Of a DNA stretch of 64,000 bases, positions 58,335 through 64,000 are shown piece by piece. The notes under the pieces were generated by a model, which was not told where the DNA came from, did not search any database, and saw nothing but the letters and a program-made list of their open reading frames with translations. The stretch lies in assembly GCF_002099195.1 (NCBI RefSeq), contig NZ_NBYX01000009.1:62001-126000 (forward strand). The letters run 5' to 3'. Position numbers and translations under genes: made by a program. The stretch is from Burkholderia puraquae. Lineage in GTDB: Bacteria > Pseudomonadota > Gammaproteobacteria > Burkholderiales > Burkholderiaceae. Position 1 is the stretch's first letter, and the number at the start of each line of letters is the position of its first letter.

Positions 58335-59765
58335 GTGTCAACGAATCCCAGTGGAAAAGCCGGCGGCCTGATCGAAGTACGTTCGATCGACTTCATTCCC
58401 GACGCCGAGCGCCACGGCGGCTTGCTGAGCCAGTTCACCCTGTGGCTGTCGGCCAACATGCAGATCACGGCCATCGTCACGGGCGCGCTCGCGGTGGTGC
58501 TCGGCGGCGACGTGTTCTGGTCGCTGGTCGCGCTGCTGCTCGGCCAGTTCATCGGCGGCGCGGTGATGGCGCTGCATGGCGCGCAGGGGCCGCAGCTCGG
58601 GCTGCCGCAGATGATCTCGAGCCGTGTGCAGTTCGGCGTCTATGGCGCGATGATCCCGATCGTGCTCGTATGCCTGATGTACATCGGCTTTTCCGCCAGC
58701 GGCTCGGTGCTGGCCGGGCAGGCCGTCGCGCAGCTGCTGCACGTCGACGACGCGGCCGGGATCCTGTTGTTCGCGGCCGTGATCGTCGTGCTGACCGTGT
58801 TCGGCTATCGTGCGATCCATGCCGTCGGCCGGATCGCGAGCGTGGTCGGCATCGCCGCGTTCGTCTACATGTTCACGCAGCTGTTCGCGAACCACGACAT
58901 CGGCGCGCTGCTCGCGAACAAGCATTTCTCGCTCGCGAGCTTCCTGCTGTCGATGTCGCTGTCCGCGTCGTGGCAGATCGCGTTCGGCCCGTATGTTGCC
59001 GACTATTCGCGCTACCTGCCGCGCTCGACGTCGTCGGTCGCGACGTTCGTCGCGGTCGGCCTGGGCTCGGTGATCGGCGCACAGGCGGCGATGGTGTTCG
59101 GCGTGTTCGCGGCCGCGCTGGCCGGCAGCCAGTTCGCGCACCATGAAGTGTCGTATATCGTCGGCCTCGGCTCGACGGGCGCCGTGGCTGCGCTGCTGTA
59201 CTTCAGCATCGCGTTCGGCAAGGTGACGGTGACGGCGCTCAACGCATACGGCAGCTTCATGTCGATGGCGACGATCGTCAGCGGCTTTCGCGGCAAGGGC
59301 GCCGTGTCGTCGAAGAGCCGCCTCGTCTACATCTTCGGGATGATCTGCGTATCCACGTTGATCGCACTCGCGGGCCGCCATTCGTTCCTGAAGGAATTCA
59401 CTGCGTTCATCCTGTTCCTGCTCGCGTTCTTCACGCCGTGGAGCGCGATCAACCTGGTCGACTACTACTGCTTCACGCGCTCGCGCTACGACGTGCCGGC
59501 GCTGTCCGATCCGGACGGCCGCTACGGCCGCTGGAACGTGATGGCGATCACGATCTACGTGGTCGGCATCCTCGTGCAGTTGCCGTTCATGTCGACGCAC
59601 ATCTACACGGGGCCGCTCGTCGACGCGCTCGGCGGCACCGACATCTCGTGGATTCTCGGCCTGGTCGTGCCGGCCGTGCTGTATTACATCGGCGCGCGCA
59701 CATCGCGCCGCAGCATTCCCGAACGCCTGATCCTGCCGCTCGAACGCGGCGAAGTTCACCACTGA
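58335..59765 (+). CDS. NCS1-family nucleobase/cation symporter (cytosine/purine permease type)
   Basis: 476-residue NCS1 permease with 12 helices. Start is GTG at 58335 (MSTNPSGKAGGLIEVRSIDF), with GGAG 9 nt upstream; the longer in-frame ORF to 58143 has no membrane or family character. Characteristic segments are SANMQITAIVTGALAVVLGG (helix 1), FGPYVADYSRYLPRSTSS, and NLVDYYCFTRSRYDVPALSD. The family moves purines, pyrimidines, hydantoins or related compounds; the CodB-like members in Pseudomonas hut clusters are noteworthy given the HutC-like operator upstream. Substrate open. Confidence 0.88.
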   Translation: MSTNPSGKAGGLIEVRSIDFIPDAERHGGLLSQFTLWLSANMQITAIVTGALAVVLGGDVFWSLVALLLGQFIGGAVMALHGAQGPQLGLPQMISSRVQFGVYGAMIPIVLVCLMYIGFSASGSVLAGQAVAQLLHVDDAAGILLFAAVIVVLTVFGYRAIHAVGRIASVVGIAAFVYMFTQLFANHDIGALLANKHFSLASFLLSMSLSASWQIAFGPYVADYSRYLPRSTSSVATFVAVGLGSVIGAQAAMVFGVFAAALAGSQFAHHEVSYIVGLGSTGAVAALLYFSIAFGKVTVTALNAYGSFMSMATIVSGFRGKGAVSSKSRLVYIFGMICVSTLIALAGRHSFLKEFTAFILFLLAFFTPWSAINLVDYYCFTRSRYDVPALSDPDGRYGRWNVMAITIYVVGILVQLPFMSTHIYTGPLVDALGGTDISWILGLVVPAVLYYIGARTSRRSIPERLILPLERGEVHH

Positions 59766-59925
59766 CCACACGTCACGCGCATCGGGCCGGCGGGCTGCCG
59801 GCCTGACTGTCGCGCGAGCCGGGCGCTGCCTGCGCCGGGCGCTTCCCCATGTTTCCTTTCCCGCGATACCGGTGCGGCGCGACTGCCGCACGAGGTGTCG
59901 TTTCATTCTCTGACCATTGAATAGT

Positions 59926-60996
59926 ATGACTAAACAAATGAGAGCCCGCGGGAGCGATTCCCGGGCGCGGATGGTGCATGCCGGTCTTCGCATGACGGTG
60001 GCGGCGGCGTGCGTCGCCGGATCGGGCGCGGCGCTCGCGCAGGACGGCGTCACGCTGTACGGCGTGATCGACGAATTCGCGCAGTACGTGAATACGGGCA
60101 ACGGCTACACGGCGGCGATCAATTCGGGCGGCCAGTGGGGCAGCCGGTTCGGGCTGAAGGGCGGCGAGGATATCGGCGGCGGGCAGAAGATCGAGTTCGC
60201 GCTGGAGAACGGCTTCAACCCGAACGACGGCTCGCTGGCGAGTTCGGGCAGCCTGTTCAACCGGCAGGCGTGGGTCGGCATCGCGGGGCAGTGGGGCAAG
60301 GTGCGCGCGGGCCGCCAGAATTCGCCGTTGTTCAACGACCAGGGCGGACAGGATGCGTTCGGCGGCGTCACGCAGGCGTCCGGCATGGACAACCTGACCG
60401 TGTTCGCGTTCCGCACCAGCAATACGCTGTCGTACCAGAGCCCGGAGATCGCAGGCTTCCAGGGCGGGCTGTACTTCGGGTTCGGCGATGCAGGCGGCGT
60501 GCGTTCGGCAGGCTCCAGCCAGCAGTTTGACCTGACCTACGAACACGGGCCGTTCGGTGCGTTCGTCGCGGGCCAGTGGCTGAAGAACGCGACGGCGACC
60601 ACGACCGATCGCACGATCATGGCCGGCGCGTCGTACGAGATCGGCAAGGCAACCGTGTACGGCGGCTTCTCCGCGGTGAAGTGGGCCGATCTCGGCATCG
60701 ATTCGCGCGTGTACGGGCTGTCGGTCAAATACCAGTTCAATCCGGCGAACTACGTGGCGCTCGGCTACGCGTATCTGCACGACCAGTCGTCGCAGGGCAA
60801 CAATGCGGACCAGCTCGGGCTGATGTACGAGTACGACCTGTCGAAGCGCACGAGCTTCTACGGCGCGCTGTCGTACCTGCGCAACCGCAACCAGGCCGGC
60901 TATACGCTCGCCGGTGCGGCGAACCCCGGCCTGCCGCTCGCGTATCCGGGTGCGAATGCGCGCGGCGTGCAGCTCGGCATCGTGCATCGGTTCTGA
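59926..60996 (+). CDS. Outer-membrane porin (Gram-negative porin, OmpC/Omp32-like)
   Basis: 356-residue trimeric porin of the burkholderial type. Signal peptide with MTVAAACVAGSGAALA-Q, then mature start DGVTLYGVIDEFAQYVNTGN, internal GGEDIGGGQKIEFALENGFN, and alternating beta-strand pattern to the terminal GVQLGIVHRF with Phe at the very end, required for outer-membrane assembly. ATG 59926 is chosen; TTG 59917 and ATG 59938 are alternatives as no clear ribosome site is present. It follows the NCS1 permease and may supply its outer-membrane route. Confidence 0.9.
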   Translation: MTKQMRARGSDSRARMVHAGLRMTVAAACVAGSGAALAQDGVTLYGVIDEFAQYVNTGNGYTAAINSGGQWGSRFGLKGGEDIGGGQKIEFALENGFNPNDGSLASSGSLFNRQAWVGIAGQWGKVRAGRQNSPLFNDQGGQDAFGGVTQASGMDNLTVFAFRTSNTLSYQSPEIAGFQGGLYFGFGDAGGVRSAGSSQQFDLTYEHGPFGAFVAGQWLKNATATTTDRTIMAGASYEIGKATVYGGFSAVKWADLGIDSRVYGLSVKYQFNPANYVALGYAYLHDQSSQGNNADQLGLMYEYDLSKRTSFYGALSYLRNRNQAGYTLAGAANPGLPLAYPGANARGVQLGIVHRF

Positions 60997-61054
60997 CGAA
61001 GCCGACGCGCCGGGCCGTGTGCGCCCGGCGCCTTCCGCGGGCGCGTTCGCGCCG

Positions 61055-62011
61055 TTACTTTCCCAGCCGCTCCGCGAGCGAATAGCGCTGCATGCAGCGC
61101 TCCATCGCGTCGAGAAACGCCAGCTCGGCCGCGTTCATCTTGCGATCGCGATGCCACAGCAGGAACACGTCGACATCGACGAGCCCGTCGTCGGGCGGCA
61201 GCCGCCACAGCCGCTGCTGCGCGATGTCGTCGCGCACGATGTGCTCGGGCAGGCAGCCGATCCCGTAACCCGCGAAGATCAGCCGCCGCACTTCCTCGAG
61301 GCTCGGCGACGACGCGACGATGCGCCCCGTGAAGCCCTTCTGGTCGCGGAACACGGTGAGCGGCGACAGGCTGTCGCCAATCTGGTCGCTCGTGAACGAC
61401 ACGAAATTTTCGGCGAGCAGATCGTCCATCCGCAGTTGCGTCTGCCCGAACAGCCGGTGATGACGGCCGCAGTAGATCGCATAGCGCTGACGCAGGAAGC
61501 AGCGCATCTCGAGCTTGTCGTGCGGCGTGCGGCACAGGCCGAGCCCGGCCGTGGCCGTCTTCTGCAGCAGTGAAGACAGAATGTCCGACGAGCGCATCAC
61601 TTCGATCTGCAGGTCGATGCGCGGATATGCGCGATGGAATTCCGCGAGGAATTCGTCGTAGACGGGCGACTCGATGCGGCTCACCGTCAGGAGCCGGATC
61701 GAACCCGTCAGGTCGGCCGTGCTGTCGTCGATTTCGGTTTCGAGGCGCGAGATGCCGCCGTAGATGTCGCTCGCGATCCGGTAGACGGCTTCGCCGGCAG
61801 GCGTTGGCGCGAAGTGCGTGCCGCGCCGCTCGATCAGCTTGCGCTCGAGCGTGTCCTCGAGTCGCCGCAATGCCTGGCTCACGGCCGGCTGCGTCACGTG
61901 CAGGCGCGCGGCCGCGCGGCTCACGCTGCGCTCCTGAATGATCACCAGATAAGTGCGCAGCAGGTTCCAGTCGAGGCGGTCGTTCAGGAACGGGGCGAGG
62001 TCGGGGCGCAT
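61055..62011 (-). CDS. LysR-family transcriptional regulator
   Basis: 318-residue LysR-type regulator: N-terminal HTH (about residues 14-75, VSRAAARLHVTQPAVSQALR) and effector domain (90-310). Divergently transcribed from the MHS symporter gene across a 188-bp region holding an imperfect inverted repeat, TTAGTTGAATTT / AAATTTGACTAA. Classic LysR geometry suggests it activates the symporter and M20 hydrolase genes in response to their substrate. Confidence 0.92.
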   Translation of the reverse strand: MRPDLAPFLNDRLDWNLLRTYLVIIQERSVSRAAARLHVTQPAVSQALRRLEDTLERKLIERRGTHFAPTPAGEAVYRIASDIYGGISRLETEIDDSTADLTGSIRLLTVSRIESPVYDEFLAEFHRAYPRIDLQIEVMRSSDILSSLLQKTATAGLGLCRTPHDKLEMRCFLRQRYAIYCGRHHRLFGQTQLRMDDLLAENFVSFTSDQIGDSLSPLTVFRDQKGFTGRIVASSPSLEEVRRLIFAGYGIGCLPEHIVRDDIAQQRLWRLPPDDGLVDVDVFLLWHRDRKMNAAELAFLDAMERCMQRYSLAERLGK

Positions 62012-62041
62012 CGGGTCTCCGGGCGGGGTGTCAAGGCGGTA

Positions 62042-62085
62042 TTAGTTGAATTTATACGGTGAATAATAACTTGAAATTTGACTAA
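62042..62085. promoter_or_regulatory. Candidate LysR binding region (imperfect inverted repeat)
   Basis: TTAGTTGAATTT (62042-62053) and AAATTTGACTAA (62074-62085) are inverted copies matching at 10 of 12 positions, with a 20-bp spacer, in the divergent region between the LysR gene and the MHS symporter. Confidence 0.55.
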
Positions 62086-62199
62086 TGATTTGCGGCCACC
62101 GATAAAGGAGGGGTGCCGCAGTGTGCGGCGCAAGGCCGCGACAGACGGCCGTCCACGATATTGCGCGTCGCTCCGCAGTGGCGCGCATCAGGAGCCCGC

Positions 62200-63510
62200 A
62201 TGACCCAGTCCCTTTCTTCCGCCCGCCAGCCGGGACGCGCCGCGACGGCCGCGTTCATCGGCACGATGATCGAGTGGTACGACTTCTACATCTACGCGAC
62301 CGCCGCCGCGCTCGTGTTCGGCGAACTCTATTTCCCGTCGCACGACCGCTTCGTCAGCACGATGGCGTCGTTCGCGACATTCGCGGTCGGCTTCTTCGCA
62401 CGGCCGCTCGGCGGCGTGATCTTCGGCCATCTCGGCGATCGCATCGGCCGCAAGAAGGCGCTGATGACGACGCTGATGATGATGGGCGTTGCAACCGTCT
62501 GCGTCGGGCTGCTGCCCGATTACTCGAAGGTCGGCATGCTCGCGCCGGTGCTGCTCGTCGCACTGCGCGTGGTGCAGGGGATCGCGGTTGGCGGCGAATG
62601 GGGCGGCGCGGTGCTGATGGCGGGCGAGCATGCGCCACAGGGGCGCCGCACGTTCTTCGCGTCGTTCGCGCAGCTCGGCAGCCCGGCCGGGCTGATCCTG
62701 TCGCTGATTGCGTTCCGCGCGGTGACGTCGATGGACAAGGCCGACTTCCTCGCGTGGGGCTGGCGCCTGCCGTTTCTCGCGAGTTCGGTGCTGCTCGTGG
62801 TGGGCATCCTGATCCGGCTCGGCGTGAACGAGTCGCCGGAATTCGCGCGCGTGAAGGAAACCCATCGCACGGTGAAGCTGCCGGTCGCGGAAGTGTTCCG
62901 CTCCTCGTCGGGGCTCGTGGCGCTCTGCATCGGCGCGAACACGATCGGCATCGCGGGCGTCTATTTCACGAACACGTTCATGATCGCGTACACGACGCAG
63001 TACGTCGGCGTCTCGCGTTCGCTGATCCTCGACAGCCTGTTCGCGGTCGCGATCATCCAGTTCGTCGCGCAGCCGATCGCCGCGTGGGTCGCCGAACGCA
63101 TCGGCGGCGCGCGCTTCCTGAAGCTCGCGGCGCTGCTCGCGATGCTGTCGCCGTATCCGATGTTCATGCTCGTGCAGGGCGGCACGTCCGCATCGCTGAT
63201 TGCCGGCATCGCGCTCGCGGTGGTCTGCATGGCCGGCTTCTATTCGGTGATCGCGGGCTTCGTGAGCGACGTGTTCCCCGCACACGTGCGCTATTCGGCG
63301 ATCTCGCTCGCTTACCAGATCTGCGGCGCGATCGCGGGCGGGCTGACGCCGCTCGTCGGCACGTGGCTCGCGCATCGCTTCGCGGGCCAGTGGTGGCCGC
63401 TCGCGGTGTTCTACACGTGTCTGGCCGGCATTTCGCTGCTCTGCATCGTCGCGCTCGACGCGCGCCGCGCGGCACGGCCGGCCGCCGCCGAAGCGCTCGG
63501 CTCGCAGTGA
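62200..63510 (+). CDS. MHS-family MFS metabolite/proton symporter
   Basis: 436-residue MFS symporter of the metabolite:H+ symporter family (ProP/ShiA/KgtP type). Helix 1 GTMIEWYDFYIYATAAALVF is diagnostic, followed by FFARPLGGVIFGHLGDRIGR with the MFS motif A, and RVVQGIAVGGEWGGAVLMAG. ATG 62200 has GGAG 7 nt upstream. Probably imports the substrate of the M20 hydrolase encoded 31 bp downstream. Confidence 0.9.
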   Translation: MTQSLSSARQPGRAATAAFIGTMIEWYDFYIYATAAALVFGELYFPSHDRFVSTMASFATFAVGFFARPLGGVIFGHLGDRIGRKKALMTTLMMMGVATVCVGLLPDYSKVGMLAPVLLVALRVVQGIAVGGEWGGAVLMAGEHAPQGRRTFFASFAQLGSPAGLILSLIAFRAVTSMDKADFLAWGWRLPFLASSVLLVVGILIRLGVNESPEFARVKETHRTVKLPVAEVFRSSSGLVALCIGANTIGIAGVYFTNTFMIAYTTQYVGVSRSLILDSLFAVAIIQFVAQPIAAWVAERIGGARFLKLAALLAMLSPYPMFMLVQGGTSASLIAGIALAVVCMAGFYSVIAGFVSDVFPAHVRYSAISLAYQICGAIAGGLTPLVGTWLAHRFAGQWWPLAVFYTCLAGISLLCIVALDARRAARPAAAEALGSQ

Positions 63511-63541
63511 TCCCCAACGAACGAATTCATCCGGAGTGCAC

Positions 63542-64000
63542 ATGAAAGACCTGCTGGAAATCGACGGCGCCCGTTTGTGGCAGAGCCTGGCGGACATGGC
63601 GCGCATCGGCGCGACGCCGCGCGGCGGCGTGCGGCGCCTGGCGCTCACCGACGACGATCGTCGCGGGCGTGACCTGTTCGCGCAGTGGTGCCGCGACGCG
63701 GGGATGACGGTGAGCGTCGACGCTGTCGGCAACCTGTTCGCGCGGCGCGACGGCGTCGATGCGCAGGCCGCGCCGGTGCTGGTTGGCAGCCATCTCGACA
63801 CGCAACCCGAAGGCGGCCGCTTCGACGGTGTCTACGGCGTGCTCGCTGCACTCGAGCTCGTGCGCACGCTGAACGACGCAGGCATCGCGACCGACAAGCC
63901 GCTGGAGATCGTGTCGTGGACCAACGAGGAGGGCGCGCGCTTCGCGCCGGCGATGCTCGGCTCGGCCGTGTTCACGGGCGCGTTGCCGCTCGACGATGCG
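63542..64000 (+). CDS. M20-family amidohydrolase (N-carbamoyl-amino-acid hydrolase/allantoate amidohydrolase type), partial
   Basis: N-terminal 153 residues; the gene runs off the right edge. The Zn-binding sequences HLDTQPEGGRFDGVYGVLAA (His, Asp) and WTNEEGARFAPAMLGSAVFT (Glu) are of the ureidoglycolate/N-carbamoyl-L-amino acid hydrolase group, and N-terminal GATPRGGVRRLALTDDDRRG agrees. Second gene of the symporter unit. It likely hydrolyses an imported N-carbamoyl or ureido compound. Confidence 0.88.
   Translation, partial: MKDLLEIDGARLWQSLADMARIGATPRGGVRRLALTDDDRRGRDLFAQWCRDAGMTVSVDAVGNLFARRDGVDAQAAPVLVGSHLDTQPEGGRFDGVYGVLAALELVRTLNDAGIATDKPLEIVSWTNEEGARFAPAMLGSAVFTGALPLDDA

Noticed and set aside
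62121..63545. 474-residue ORF overlapping the MHS symporter
   Set aside because: Different frame of the same strand, Arg-rich, no hydrophobic pattern; shadow of the symporter gene.

Overview
The window looks like a chromosomal segment of a high-GC betaproteobacterium, most probably Burkholderia (cepacia-complex-like). This rests on the strong G/C third-position bias throughout, an MdtABC-type RND pump, an MXKDX-repeat protein next to a b-type cytochrome and a molybdenum oxidoreductase, and BCKDH, FbpABC and RecBCD proteins of typical beta-proteobacterial form. It was identified by reading alone; no database search was made. I see no insertion sequence, prophage, CRISPR array or rRNA.

Layout. 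1-4.6 kb: mdtABC multidrug efflux (minus; mdtC runs off the left edge). 4.9-6.3 kb: an IclR regulator and a strong candidate small-RNA gene. 6.3-10.9 kb: PhoX/DUF839 Tat lipoprotein, AmtB with a sigma54/NtrC promoter, and two small envelope proteins. 10.9-12.9 kb: an Rrf2 regulator and an NAD(P)-binding protein sharing a duplicated operator, then an Lrp regulator. 12.9-16.6 kb: FbpABC-type ferric iron ABC transporter behind a probable Fur-controlled promoter. 16.7-21 kb: small membrane protein, ProY-type permease, FUSC exporter. 21.1-30.9 kb: recC-recB-recD-arfB, each junction coupled by an ATGA overlap. 30.9-34.4 kb: EAL protein, EamA transporter, two small lipoproteins. 34.6-36.8 kb: thiC with TPP riboswitch and terminator. 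37.1-38.9 kb: MXKDX / cytochrome b / molybdopterin oxidoreductase. 39-39.6 kb: a HigBA-like toxin-antitoxin pair with a frameshifted antitoxin. 39.9-42.4 kb: two transporters. 42.5-48.4 kb: LacI regulator, ABC importer and metallophosphodiesterase in one minus-strand unit. 48.7-49 kb: a tRNA-Leu(UAA) gene interrupted by a 248-nt group I intron. 49.1-50.4 kb: a dehydrogenase remnant and a flavin reductase. 50.6-55.7 kb: complete branched-chain 2-oxoacid dehydrogenase operon. 55.8-58 kb: NAD(P)-binding protein, LysR remnant, GNAT, SRAP/YedK protein. 58.3-64 kb: NCS1 permease, porin, LysR regulator divergent from an MHS symporter and an M20 amidohydrolase cut by the right edge.

The most notable items are regulatory or RNA-level: the group I intron in the tRNA-Leu(UAA) anticodon loop, a three-hairpin small RNA candidate at about 5949-6074, a nearly identical 16-bp GntR/HutC-like operator upstream of two transporter genes 40 kb apart, the paired Rrf2 operators, a textbook sigma54 promoter with NtrC-like half-sites before amtB, and a possible sliding-clamp-binding peptide in an unusual RecD insertion. 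Most genes are ordinary metabolism and transport.
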